Shown: positions 53,621 to 61,405, numbered from the stretch's first letter. The stretch: 64,000 nucleotides of DNA from Maridesulfovibrio sp. (GCF_963666665.1 NZ_OY762999.1:1617501-1681500), one strand, 5' to 3'. Notes: a model not told the origin generated them from the letters alone. Translations and numbers: made by a program.

Positions 53621-54461
53621 GTACATCGCTGAAAATGAAGCCAGCCTTCTCGAAGAGCTGCTTTCCGTGCGTGACAGATTCTGCAATGAAAAAGAGGTCT
53701 GCCATACGAATGAATGCCCGGAAGGACTGGCTGTTTTACGGCTCTGTCCGGGGATGACTCTCAAAGCTTGGGAGATCCTCGCGGAGAGGCATGGTTTGAA
53801 TGACTGGATGACTGTTCCCCTTGACCGGAACATGGCCCCGCATCTCAACCATGTGCAATCTGTTTTGCAGGAACTATCCTACAAAACGGAGCATGACCCG
53901 CTGACCGGACTTTCCAACCGCAGGGTCTTTGAAAGAACCCTTGATCAGGAAATAGAAAGAACCAGACGAAATAAAACCCCTCTGACCCTTGCTATACTTG
54001 ATCTGGATAACTTCAAAAAAATCAACGATACCTGGGGGCACCTGAAAGGTGACGAAGTGCTGATTGATTTTGCCGATCTCCTTTCCCAAAACTCACGCCG
54101 CTATGACCTTGTGGCTAGAATCGGCGGAGAAGAATTTGCAATCATCCTTTCGGGTGTGGGTCTGGTAAAAGCCAAACAGCTTCTGGAAAGATTGCTGGAT
54201 AAAGTGCGTGGACTGACCTTTACCAAACCGGGAAGCAATGAGACTTTTTCAATAACATGCTCTGCTGGAATCTCCTGCTTCAAAGGCATAGTGGATGTTG
54301 AAATGCACGAACTGATAAGCAAGGCGGACAAGGCTCTTTACGATGCCAAAAAGTCCGGCAAGGATCAGGTTTGCTCTGCTGACATTCTTGACTTTGAAAC
54401 AGTTACCAAGGAAACCCTTGTACATGCCAATGAGAAAAAGTTTTTATTTACAGGAAATTAA
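53610..54461 (+). CDS. diguanylate cyclase (GGDEF domain)
   Basis: Cytoplasmic protein of 283 residues. The first 100 residues are a cysteine-containing region of unknown fold (RFCNEKEVCHTNECPEGL). The GGDEF domain starts HDPLTGLSNRRVFERTLD. Its active loop is RIGGEEFAIIL, a functional GGEEF variant, with LDLDNFKKINDTWGHLKGD holding the metal-binding Asp. No RxxD inhibitory site is visible. It overlaps the end of prfB by 11 bases. ATG 53610 has GGAG before it; an ATG at 53598 is an alternative. Confidence 0.9.
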   Translation: MSAEYIAENEASLLEELLSVRDRFCNEKEVCHTNECPEGLAVLRLCPGMTLKAWEILAERHGLNDWMTVPLDRNMAPHLNHVQSVLQELSYKTEHDPLTGLSNRRVFERTLDQEIERTRRNKTPLTLAILDLDNFKKINDTWGHLKGDEVLIDFADLLSQNSRRYDLVARIGGEEFAIILSGVGLVKAKQLLERLLDKVRGLTFTKPGSNETFSITCSAGISCFKGIVDVEMHELISKADKALYDAKKSGKDQVCSADILDFETVTKETLVHANEKKFLFTGN

Positions 54462-54540
54462 CGCAGCGCTCTCAAAATAAAAAATTATTTTGAATCACGA
54501 TAATTTTTGATTGTTACCCTAATAAAGGAACAAATTAGAC

Positions 54541-55365
54541 ATGATCAACGCCAATAAAACATTAAGCCTTGCTATCATGAGCGGTAAAGGTGGAGTCGGT
54601 AAGACCAACCTCTCCCTTAACCTTTCCTATGCCTTGAACACAGGCGGCAACAGCCTGCTGCTCATGGACTGTGACCTCGGTCTGGCAAACCTCGACGTCC
54701 TGCTGGGCATTTCCCCGGAATCAAACATGCAGGACCTGCTGACCAGCAGCGCCAAGCCCTCTGATATTGTAATACCCATTGAGCCGGGAAAGAAATTCGA
54801 CATCCTGCCTGCAGCTTCCGGTGTGCCGGAGCTGGTGGAAATGGACGAAGACATGCAGGATCTCCTGTTCAGCAAAATAACTGAGCTTGTTGGCGGATAC
54901 CAGTATCTGGTGCTCGACCTCGGTGCCGGAATCAACGGGACAGTACTCTCTTTTGCTGCCATGACGCAGATGAGAATTGTAGTCATTACCCCGGAACCGA
55001 CCTCTCTGACAGACAGTTACGCCCTGATCAAGGTTCTTCATTCCCAACACAATGTCAGTGATTTCAACATAATAGTAAACCAGGCTTCCAATGAAAAAGA
55101 AGCCCGGGAGACTTTCAACCGCTTGAATATGGCCTGCGAAAAATTTCTTAATATTAAGTTGAAAAATATGGGCTATGTGCGCTATGATCCAGCAGTAACA
55201 GAAGCCGTAAGGCGGCAGATTCCTTTTATTAAGTATGCTCCTAAATCTGATGCAAGTCGCGATATCCTGAATATTGCTGTTAAAATTCAGAAGATCAGAA
55301 TGGAAAATATGGGCAGACTCAGTGAAAGACCTGTCATGAAAAAATTTCCAACACTGGACGACTAA
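54541..55365 (+). CDS. MinD/ParA-family ATPase, FlhG-like
   Basis: A 274-residue cytoplasmic ATPase. The deviant Walker A is MSGKGGVGKTNLSLNLS (residues 13-29), with MDCDLGLANLDVLLG and LVLDLGAGINGTVLSF following. Sequence and length fit the FlhG/YlxH group that sets flagellar number and site, but no flhF neighbour is seen and other MinD-like roles are possible. It follows a diguanylate cyclase gene after an AT-rich 79-base gap with an AAGGA ribosome site. Confidence 0.85.
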   Translation: MINANKTLSLAIMSGKGGVGKTNLSLNLSYALNTGGNSLLLMDCDLGLANLDVLLGISPESNMQDLLTSSAKPSDIVIPIEPGKKFDILPAASGVPELVEMDEDMQDLLFSKITELVGGYQYLVLDLGAGINGTVLSFAAMTQMRIVVITPEPTSLTDSYALIKVLHSQHNVSDFNIIVNQASNEKEARETFNRLNMACEKFLNIKLKNMGYVRYDPAVTEAVRRQIPFIKYAPKSDASRDILNIAVKIQKIRMENMGRLSERPVMKKFPTLDD

Positions 55366-55460
55366 TTATGCTTGACGAAAAGGGTAACTTTTCGGCATAG
55401 TTGTATTAGAAATGGTAAAAACACTAGCTTGTCACAACTCAACACGATGTGGGAGAGGAC

Positions 55461-55736
55461 ATGAACAAAAGCGAACTGATCAAGAGTCTTGCGGAAGAAA
55501 AAGGTCTCCACGTGGATGAATCAGCCGAAATTGTTGATGCATTTGTAGATGCCATCAAAGAGGCGCTTGTTCGCGGCGACAGAGTTGAAATCAGAGGTTT
55601 CGGCAGCTTTAAGATGAAAGAATACAAAGGGTACACCGGACGTAACCCTAAAACAGGTGATGTCGTAGACGTTACCCCTAAGAAACTGCCTTTTTTCCGT
55701 CCCGGTAAAGAGCTGAAAGAATATTTGAACGCTTAA
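55461..55736 (+). CDS. HU/IHF-family DNA-binding protein
   Basis: A 91-residue nucleoid protein. MNKSELIKSLAEEKGLHVDESAEIVDAF, then RGDRVEIRGFGSFKMKEYKGYTGRNPKTG, and FFRPGKELKEYLNA mark the family; the long acidic helix and KEYKGYTGRNPKTGD loop look closer to IHF than to HU. ATG 55461 has GAGAGGAC before it. Its stop codon overlaps the start of the next gene (TAATG), so the two are probably translated together. Confidence 0.94.
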   Translation: MNKSELIKSLAEEKGLHVDESAEIVDAFVDAIKEALVRGDRVEIRGFGSFKMKEYKGYTGRNPKTGDVVDVTPKKLPFFRPGKELKEYLNA

Positions 55737-56623
55737 TGCGCCTTCTCATATTTGCTTTTCTTATCCTTGTCAGCATGGGACCATCGATGTCCTATGCTGA
55801 CAAGGATGTACTATTGTCTATTGCAGACACCGCCAACACATTCGGGACTGTAAACCCCTGCCCCACCTGAGGGAACAAAACCCTTGGGGGTCTGGCCCGG
55901 CGGGCCGGTTATCTTATGGATCTGCGGGTCGCACAGAAACACGATGTCCTGACACTGGGCGGTGCTTTTGAATTTCTGCCGACTTCCGGCAAAAAAGTTT
56001 CCGATAAAAAACGAAATGCGCTGACTGAAGCTTTCCAAATCATTAATTATGATTTAGGAATTCTTAGTCCTGCCGAAATTAGTTTTCTGCAAAATTCCGA
56101 CAAAGGAATTCCGCGAAACTGGTTAGGCAACATGGAAGCACAGGTTATCTACAAGCCTCTTGCAAACGACAAGAAGGCCGCAATAATCATCCTTCCATAC
56201 CTTGAAAAAGGTTCCGACGACCTTCCTGATGATCTCATTGATGAATGCGCCACACTGATCAAGGAAAACAGAGGGAAAGCGGATCTGGTAATTACCATGA
56301 GTTCATGGGGTTACTTCAGGGAGAAAAAATTTCTCGCCAATCCGGTCATTGGCGAGGCTCCTCCGGACATTCTCCTTGGGAGCGGTGACGGACCGGGACT
56401 TTCCGGCAGTCTTACTGCAAAGGGTAAGACCGTTTGGGTGCGCAGCTACCCTACCGGAAAAGCGGTTAACAGAATCGATATCTACAACTGGCCCTCAAGA
56501 GATGAAGACTTTAAATGGTCTTCCGGCCAGAACGTAAAATGGTTTCTGCAAACCTTGACTGAAAAGCTCCGCGAGGAGCCGGAAGTTGCTAAGCTGCTCA
56601 GTGGTATTTCGGACGATAAGTAA
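55736..56623 (+). CDS. candidate selenoprotein, UshA/5'-nucleotidase-like secreted protein with CxxU motif
   Basis: One frame of 295 residues if the in-frame TGA at 55868-55870 is read as selenocysteine (Sec45). A signal peptide (MRLLIFAFLILVSMGPSMSYA) is followed by NPCPTUGNKTLGGLARRAGYL, which I split as Cys42-Pro-Thr-Sec45 then GNKTLGGLARRA. The GGLARRA stretch recalls 5'-nucleotidase-like metallophosphatases with a conserved Cys here. The rest (LTLGGAFEFLP, INYDLGILSPAEISFLQ, LVITMSSWGYFREKK) fits a shortened member lacking clear metal ligands. The start overlaps the HU stop. A hairpin with a GGC loop lies 21 bases after the TGA. Naive calling would start at ATG 55916 and lose the signal peptide. 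A nonsense mutation or true stop remains possible. Confidence 0.75.
55763..55807 (+). other. 19-bp RNA hairpin in the start region of the candidate selenoprotein gene
   Basis: Left arm 55763-55781 pairs with right arm 55789-55807 over 19 bases with one G-U pair; the loop is seven bases. No T-run follows. It lies within the signal peptide codons, 27 bases after the start codon. Confidence 0.75.
55871..55910 (+). promoter_or_regulatory. candidate bacterial SECIS element
   Basis: After the TGA at 55868-55870, stem CTGGCCC (55892-55898) pairs with GGGCCGG (55902-55908) around the loop GGC. The loop is 29-31 bases after the stop and begins with G, as expected of bacterial SECIS hairpins that bind SelB. 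Confidence 0.6.
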
Positions 56624-56644
56624 ATTAAATTTGGAGGCTTAAAC

Positions 56645-57523
56645 ATGACATTCCAAGGAGCATTCACTGCTCTGGTCACTCCGTTCAAGGACGGAGAGAT
56701 TGATCAGGACGCATACCGCGAACTGATCGAGTGGCAGATCGAACAGGGGATCGACGGTCTTGTACCTTGCGGTACTACCGGCGAAGCGGCAACAATGACC
56801 CATGAAGAACAAGGTGAGGTTATTAGAATCTGTGTCGAGCAGGCCAAGGGACGTGTCCCGGTCATCGCTGGCGCGGGTTCCAACAATACTAAGGAAGCCG
56901 TAAACCTGACTAAGCTTGCTAAACAGGCAGGCGCAGACGCCACCCTCCAGATTACACCATATTACAATAAACCGACTCCGGCGGGCTTGCTGGCGCATTT
57001 CAAAGCCCTTTCCGAAGAGGCATCCATGCCCTTCATCCTTTACAATGTTCCGGGAAGAACAGGACTTAATGCCCTGCCCGAAACCATCGCAATGATCGCG
57101 AACGAAGTTCCGGATGTTGTCGGTGTAAAGGAAGCAACCGCCAATCTTTGTCAGGTTTCTGATTTAATCGAGCAGTGCCCAGAAGGATTCACCGTACTTT
57201 CCGGTGACGATTTCACAGTTCTTCCTCTGCTCGCCCTTGGCGGACACGGCGTAATCTCAGTTGTCTCAAACATCGTGCCTGACATAATGACAGCCATGTG
57301 TGCAGCATACCGGGCCGGAGACATGAAAAAAGCTCAGGAACTGCACTTCAAGATGCAGCCCCTGAACCGGGTAATGTTCGTTGAAACCAACCCCATTCCG
57401 GTGAAAACAGCGCTGGGCATGATGGGTAAATTTGAGACTTCATTCAGGCTGCCGCTGGTTCCGCTCATGGAAGAAAGCAAGGCAAAACTTGAAGCACAAC
57501 TCAAAGCAAGCGGTCTGATCTAG
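56645..57523 (+). CDS. dapA: 4-hydroxy-tetrahydrodipicolinate synthase
   Basis: Condenses pyruvate with aspartate semialdehyde, the first step of the lysine and diaminopimelate branch. The 292-residue barrel shows GTTGEAATM, the tyrosine motif FILYNVPGRTGLN, and the Schiff-base Lys162 in VVGVKEATANL. GGAGG precedes the ATG. It follows the candidate selenoprotein gene by 21 bases and is closed by a strong terminator. Confidence 0.97.
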   Translation: MTFQGAFTALVTPFKDGEIDQDAYRELIEWQIEQGIDGLVPCGTTGEAATMTHEEQGEVIRICVEQAKGRVPVIAGAGSNNTKEAVNLTKLAKQAGADATLQITPYYNKPTPAGLLAHFKALSEEASMPFILYNVPGRTGLNALPETIAMIANEVPDVVGVKEATANLCQVSDLIEQCPEGFTVLSGDDFTVLPLLALGGHGVISVVSNIVPDIMTAMCAAYRAGDMKKAQELHFKMQPLNRVMFVETNPIPVKTALGMMGKFETSFRLPLVPLMEESKAKLEAQLKASGLI

Positions 57524-57546
57524 ACGGCTATCAGTAATACATTTAA

Positions 57547-57581
57547 AATCCCCGCACGGTTTTCCATGCGGGGATTTTTTT
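57547..57581 (+). terminator. Rho-independent terminator after dapA
   Basis: Stem AATCCCCGCA / TGCGGGGATT with a 10-base loop, followed by a T-run. Confidence 0.92.
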
Positions 57582-57598
57582 GATTTGATGCACTGTCG

Positions 57599-57641
57599 CT
57601 AGCCCTAAGGCTCGAAGCAAAGCTTCTTGCCTAAGGGCTAG
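57599..57641. repeat. compound hairpin between convergent genes
   Basis: CTAGCCCTAAGG pairs with CCTAAGGGCTAG (one mismatch), and an inner GAAGC/GCTTC hairpin sits at its tip. No T-run. It looks like an extragenic palindromic element. Confidence 0.6.
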
Positions 57642-57692
57642 TGCAAGAATCCTAAAACCTTTCAGTAAACTTCGGAGACTTATATCTAAATT

Positions 57693-58070
57693 CTACCTAA
57701 AAACTTCAGGCTTATAATTTTCCGGCAGATGGGCGGTTCCCTTTGTTACAGGAATGCCTGCTTCTGCTGCCGCGTTTCGCGCCAGTTCATCAATTTTATC
57801 ACAGAAGCCGTTTTCTAATTTCCAGACGCCATCATCTTTTTTAGAAAACGTGCAGGTCACGACATGTACAGATTCCGCACCCTTGGCTTTTAAAATCTTG
57901 ACCATATCCGCAAAATTATCACCGGGGCATCGACAAGTGAAAACCCCTGCCAACGAACATTCATCATAGCCGCTAAAGCCTTGTACGGCCTGATCATGGC
58001 ATTTAATACAATTAGTCAGAGGACATGTATTTTCATTCTTTTCGCAGCGGATCATTCCGATTTTAGTCAT
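57693..58070 (-). CDS. CGGC-domain cysteine-rich protein
   Basis: A 125-residue cytoplasmic protein with MTKIGMIRCEKNENTCPLTNCIKC at the start and GVFTCRCPGDNFADMVKIL and VHVVTCTF further on. The spacing of cysteines fits the CGGC domain family, thought to bind metal; the central CGGC itself reads CRC-P here. I start at ATG 58070, six bases after AGGAGG; the longer ORF reads a frame of the upstream glycine-rich repeats. It follows the NifX-like gene by 17 bases. Function is unknown. Confidence 0.8.
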   Translation of the reverse strand: MTKIGMIRCEKNENTCPLTNCIKCHDQAVQGFSGYDECSLAGVFTCRCPGDNFADMVKILKAKGAESVHVVTCTFSKKDDGVWKLENGFCDKIDELARNAAAEAGIPVTKGTAHLPENYKPEVFR

Positions 58071-58087
58071 CCTGAACCTCCTGCAAG

Positions 58088-58567
58088 CTAATACTGTCCG
58101 CCACCCATACCACGACCTCCGCCGCCCATGCCACGACCTCCGCCGCCCATGCCACGTCCGGTACCGCCCATGCGACGGCATCCACCGCCAAAACGGCTCA
58201 AGCTATTAGGAGATCGCTTTAAATCAGCAACAGGCTGACCATCTCCGGCAAGCTCAGCCACATAATTCTCGAACAGTTCACGCACAGAGCCGGACTGAGC
58301 GGTAACCATCCCAATACGGCCAGCCTGTAAAGCCTGTTCAGCCTTAGGACCAAAAGTGCCAGAAATCACGACATTCACACTTTGGTCAGCCAGCAGCTGC
58401 GCGGTTTGAATCCCGGCTCCACCAGCAACCTGTACATTGGAGGAATTATCCACAAAACGGCTTTCACCTGTTTCGCTATTAAAAATTACAAAACCTGCAG
58501 CCCTACCGAAACGGGGTTCAAACGGTCCATCCAAATTTGAATTATTTGCACTTACAGCGATAAGCAT
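58088..58567 (-). CDS. NifX/NafY-type dinitrogenase iron-molybdenum cofactor-binding protein
   Basis: A 159-residue protein. The N-terminal 110 residues form the NifB/NifX-like fold: IAVSANNSNLDGPFEPRFGRAAGFVIFN, NVQVAGGAGIQTAQLLADQSVNVVISGTFGPKAEQAL. Stand-alone members are common in anaerobes without nitrogenase and may carry Fe-S or Mo species. The C-terminus has Gly-Met-Arg repeats of the form GRGMGGG and no added cysteines apart from CRRMGG. ATG 58567 has AGGAGG upstream. It is paired with the CGGC gene. Confidence 0.88.
   Translation of the reverse strand: MLIAVSANNSNLDGPFEPRFGRAAGFVIFNSETGESRFVDNSSNVQVAGGAGIQTAQLLADQSVNVVISGTFGPKAEQALQAGRIGMVTAQSGSVRELFENYVAELAGDGQPVADLKRSPNSLSRFGGGCRRMGGTGRGMGGGGRGMGGGGRGMGGGQY
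58106..58168 (-). repeat. 21-base tandem repeats encoding a glycine-rich tail
   Basis: Two near-identical 21-base units at 58106-58126 and 58127-58147 and a third, diverged unit to 58168. They encode G-R-G-M-G-G-G repeats at the end of the NifX-like protein. The copy number could vary between strains. Confidence 0.85.
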
Positions 58568-58726
58568 AATGCCTCCTGTTCTGAAATTAATTATTCTTTT
58601 CATTTAATTTTGCATAAAGGAGGCCAACATAATCAATACAATAAATACAGCTAATTATTAGTCACCTGGCTAACACAGCTCAACATTATTGGCGCAAAAC
58701 GAGCCTGAATCATCATTATGGGATAA

Positions 58727-59284
58727 TTATGAGCACTGTATTTCAATCCAAACATCTCGCTGTAGCCGATAGAGAAAATGTTCGCGTAAAGAACTACCAG
58801 CAGGAACTGACGGATGCTCAAAAGTTTCACTTTCACGTCGCATACCAAGTCTTTTCATTACTGCTTGTGACGCTTTATTTTGCGTGGCAGTGAAGGAAAC
58901 AATCTCATCCAGATCAAGCTTTATGAATCCGTATTCCAAGGCAAATCTCGCCGCTTCAGTAGCATAACCATGTCCCCAAAACTGTTTATCCAGACGCCAG
59001 CCAATCTCAACACACGGCGAAAAAGGCAGTTTTGCAATTGGAATATGTAAACCGACAAAACCTATAAAGGACGAAACATCCGGTATTTCAACTGCCCAGA
59101 AGCCCCATCCCCGCTTATCAATCAATCCGCTTATCACGTCAGCATTAGCATTACTTTCCATTTCCGAAAGCGGTGCAGGGAAATATTTCATCACTTCCTG
59201 ATCCGCATTAATGCGAGCAAAAGGAGCATAATCACGGGGTTTCCATCCACGTAGAACAAGTCGTTCGGTTTTAAACTTAATCAT
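58727..59284 (-). CDS. GNAT-family N-acetyltransferase (RimJ/RimL type)
   Basis: A 185-residue acetyltransferase. FKTERLVLRGWKPRDYAPFARINADQEVMKYF opens the fold, and IGWRLDKQFWGHGYATEAARFALEYGF contains the acetyl-CoA binding loop. SFTATQNKASQAVMKRLGM ends the core. The acceptor may be a protein N-terminus or a small molecule; it cannot be told. It stands alone, between a 159-base gap and the end of the leu operon. Confidence 0.88.
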   Translation of the reverse strand: MIKFKTERLVLRGWKPRDYAPFARINADQEVMKYFPAPLSEMESNANADVISGLIDKRGWGFWAVEIPDVSSFIGFVGLHIPIAKLPFSPCVEIGWRLDKQFWGHGYATEAARFALEYGFIKLDLDEIVSFTATQNKASQAVMKRLGMRRESETFEHPSVPAGSSLREHFLYRLQRDVWIEIQCS

Positions 59285-59498
59285 AATAAAAATGGTACAA
59301 TAGAACTAAGCAGTTTGTAAATTTGGTCAATGCGAACAAAAAAGCAGCCCAGTCTCTACAAGACCAGTCTGCCAAATATAAACTGCCCTTCAATCGAAGA
59401 CAGCCTAAAAAAATATATGCGAAGCAAATTAAAAGATTCTGAAGGGGAAGGGGAAACTCTTGCAAGAGTTTCCTCTTCCCCAGACGCCGGAGGCAATC
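59285..59498. other. intergenic region with repeat copy 2
   Basis: A 214-base gap between the GNAT gene and leuB. Most of it holds no recognisable element; the part next to leuB is the second copy of the dispersed palindrome. Confidence 0.5.
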
Positions 59499-59500
59499 TT
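59437..59500 (-). repeat. dispersed palindromic repeat, copy 2
   Basis: Read on the minus strand it begins at the leuB stop codon: TAAGATTGCCTCCGGCG, then a 38-base near-perfect palindrome at 59444-59481 with centre CTCTTGCAAGAG. It has the same plan as the copy after proC. Confidence 0.7.
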
Positions 59501-60566
59501 ACAAATTCTTAATAACGGCTTCACCCATTTCGGTGCAGCCTACGAGCTTACCGCCCACATCCATGATATCACCAGTACGCAGTCCTTCGGAAAGAGTCTT
59601 TTCAACTGCGGCTTCGATGCAATCAGCTTCTTCAGCCATGTTGAAGGAATAGCGCAGCATCATAGCGATGGAGAGGATGGTAGCCAGAGGGTTGGCTTTA
59701 TTCTCGCCTGCGATATCCGGTGCAGAACCATGGATAGGCTCGTACAGGCCGGGGTTGGATGCACCGAGAGAAGCAGAAGGCAGCATGCCGATGGAACCGG
59801 TGATAACGGAAGCTTCGTCGGAAAGGATATCGCCAAACAGGTTGCCGGTCACGATAACATCAAACTGGGAAGGATCACGCACCAACTGCATTGCAGCGTT
59901 ATCCACATACATGTGGGTCAGCTCAACATCGGGGTAATCTTTGGAAACTTCGATGACGATTTCACGCCATACACGGGAAACATCCAGAACGTTTGCTTTG
60001 TCTACGGAGCAAAGCTTCTTATTGCGCTTCTGTGCAGCTTCGAAAGCAACCTTGGCAATACGTTTTACTTCGTGCTCATAGTAAACCATGGTGTTGTAGC
60101 CCATGCGTTCACCGTCCTCGACCTTGGTGCCGCGAGGTTCACCGAAATAAATACCTCCGGTCAGTTCGCGCACAACCATGATGTCGATGCCCTTTTCAAC
60201 AATGTCGGGACGCAGGAAACAGGCGTCTTTGAGCTGCGGAAACAAAGCAGCAGGACGCAGGTTGGCGAACAGGGAGAGCTCCTTGCGGATACCGAGCAGA
60301 CCTTTTTCAGGACGGATTGCAGGATCAATAGTGTCCCATTTCGGACCGCCTACTGCGCCGAGAAGTACAGCGTCGGACTCTTTACAAGCCTTAACTGTCT
60401 CTTCGGGCAGCGGACCGCCGGTTGCATCGATGGCAGCACCACCAATCAGAGCTTCGGTGGTTTCAAACTTATGACCGAATTTTTCGCCGATTACGTTCAG
60501 GACCTTAACGCCCTGTTCCATTATTTCCGGCCCGATACCGTCACCGGGCATTACGCATATTTTCAT
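59499..60566 (-). CDS. leuB: 3-isopropylmalate dehydrogenase
   Basis: Oxidises and decarboxylates 3-isopropylmalate in leucine synthesis. The 355 residues open MKICVMPGDGIGPEIMEQ, and DTIDPAIRPEKGLLGIRKEL and GVRELTGGIYFGEPRG-like VRELTGGIYFGEPRG follow. GNLFGDILSDEASVITGSIGMLPSAS is the signature of the family. Its ATG overlaps the stop of the secreted ORF upstream (TAATG), so it is translationally coupled. It ends the leu operon. Confidence 0.96.
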   Translation of the reverse strand: MKICVMPGDGIGPEIMEQGVKVLNVIGEKFGHKFETTEALIGGAAIDATGGPLPEETVKACKESDAVLLGAVGGPKWDTIDPAIRPEKGLLGIRKELSLFANLRPAALFPQLKDACFLRPDIVEKGIDIMVVRELTGGIYFGEPRGTKVEDGERMGYNTMVYYEHEVKRIAKVAFEAAQKRNKKLCSVDKANVLDVSRVWREIVIEVSKDYPDVELTHMYVDNAAMQLVRDPSQFDVIVTGNLFGDILSDEASVITGSIGMLPSASLGASNPGLYEPIHGSAPDIAGENKANPLATILSIAMMLRYSFNMAEEADCIEAAVEKTLSEGLRTGDIMDVGGKLVGCTEMGEAVIKNL

Positions 60567-60886
60567 TATTTCAAATCCTGTTTTTTAATTTTTACAACCC
60601 AATGTAAATTTTGCTTACCAACACGGCCGACCGTTTTTCCGGATGAAACACTAAAATGTTTGTGGAAGGAGAAATTATCCGAAATTACCGAATACTCTCC
60701 TTCCGGTAACGTGATACACCAGACATAACAACGGTGGACATTAAAATTAATCGTCGTCTGCGCAGATTGAATGGTGCCTTTAGCGGCAACAGGAGCTTCG
60801 TTTATAATGCAGCCGAACATATCGGCAGCAGATGCCGATATGACGGAGCAAAAAACAAATACAATTGCCACAAAAAAGTGCTTCAT
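60566..60886 (-). CDS. secreted hypothetical protein inside the leu operon
   Basis: A 106-residue protein with a clear signal peptide (MKHFFVAIVFVFCSVISASAADMF, cleavage after SAA or ASA). The mature part has three cysteines (GCIINE, HRCYVWCITLPEGEYS) and a beta-rich, basic end. It lies six bases after leuD and overlaps leuB by one base. No family is recognised, and the link to leucine synthesis may be positional only. Confidence 0.8.
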   Translation of the reverse strand: MKHFFVAIVFVFCSVISASAADMFGCIINEAPVAAKGTIQSAQTTINFNVHRCYVWCITLPEGEYSVISDNFSFHKHFSVSSGKTVGRVGKQNLHWVVKIKKQDLK

Positions 60887-60892
60887 ACCAAT

Positions 60893-61387
60893 TTACTTAG
60901 AGAGACGATCTTTAACGTATTCTACCAGTCCACCGCAGTCGAGGATGCCCTTCATAAACGGGGGAACCGGAGCACAGGTGATGGTTTCGCCAGTGGTTAC
61001 ATTCTTAATTTCGCCCTTTTCAGCATCAACTTCAAGCTGATCGCCATCGCCGAGCTTTTCAAAATCATCACCAACTTCGAGGAGGATGAGCCCCATGTTG
61101 AAACCGTTGCGATAGAAAATACGGGCAAAGCTTTTGGCTACTACAACCGGAATACCGGCACCGAGAAGGGAGATGGGAGCGTGTTCACGGGAAGAACCGC
61201 AACCGAAGTTCTCATCAGCAACCATGATATCGTTCTTTTTAACACGCTTGATCCAGCCTGCTTCGAGGCCTTCCATGCAGTTGGCACCGAGTTCATCAGG
61301 ATCGGTGGTAACCAGAAAACGGGCCGGGATGATAGCATCAGTATCGATATGTGCCCCGACTCTATGTGCTGTTCCTTTGATAGACAT
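60893..61387 (-). CDS. leuD: 3-isopropylmalate dehydratase small subunit
   Basis: Small subunit (164 residues, the short HacB/LeuD type 2 form) of isopropylmalate isomerase. GAHIDTDAIIPARFLVTTDPDEL and NFGCGSSREHAPISLLGAGIPVVVAKSFARIF mark the swivelling domain that completes the active site with LeuC. It starts 18 bases after leuC. Confidence 0.95.
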   Translation of the reverse strand: MSIKGTAHRVGAHIDTDAIIPARFLVTTDPDELGANCMEGLEAGWIKRVKKNDIMVADENFGCGSSREHAPISLLGAGIPVVVAKSFARIFYRNGFNMGLILLEVGDDFEKLGDGDQLEVDAEKGEIKNVTTGETITCAPVPPFMKGILDCGGLVEYVKDRLSK

Positions 61388-61405
61388 ATTTAAACTCTCC
61401 TATTC

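Noticed and set aside
53336..53848. Minus-strand ORF of 170 residues across the prfB end
   Set aside because: Opposite prfB and the diguanylate cyclase gene, no ribosome site, no known family.
54480..54515. Sigma-28-like promoter before the FlhG-like gene (TAAA and CACGATAA)
   Set aside because: The spacing is 14 and the first two bases of the -10 part do not match; the region is mostly A/T and matches are likely by chance.
55916..56623. Gene start at ATG 55916 for the protein before dapA
   Set aside because: No ribosome site is present and the signal peptide and GGLARRA segment would be lost; the in-frame UGA is better explained as Sec.
59277..59512. Short ORFs on both strands between the GNAT gene and leuB
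   Set aside because: They read through the palindromic repeat and have no ribosome sites or domain features.
59460..60728. Plus-strand ORF of 422 residues
   Set aside because: It lies opposite leuB and the secreted ORF, both with clear family or export features. It has no recognisable domain and arises from the codon pattern of the opposite strand.
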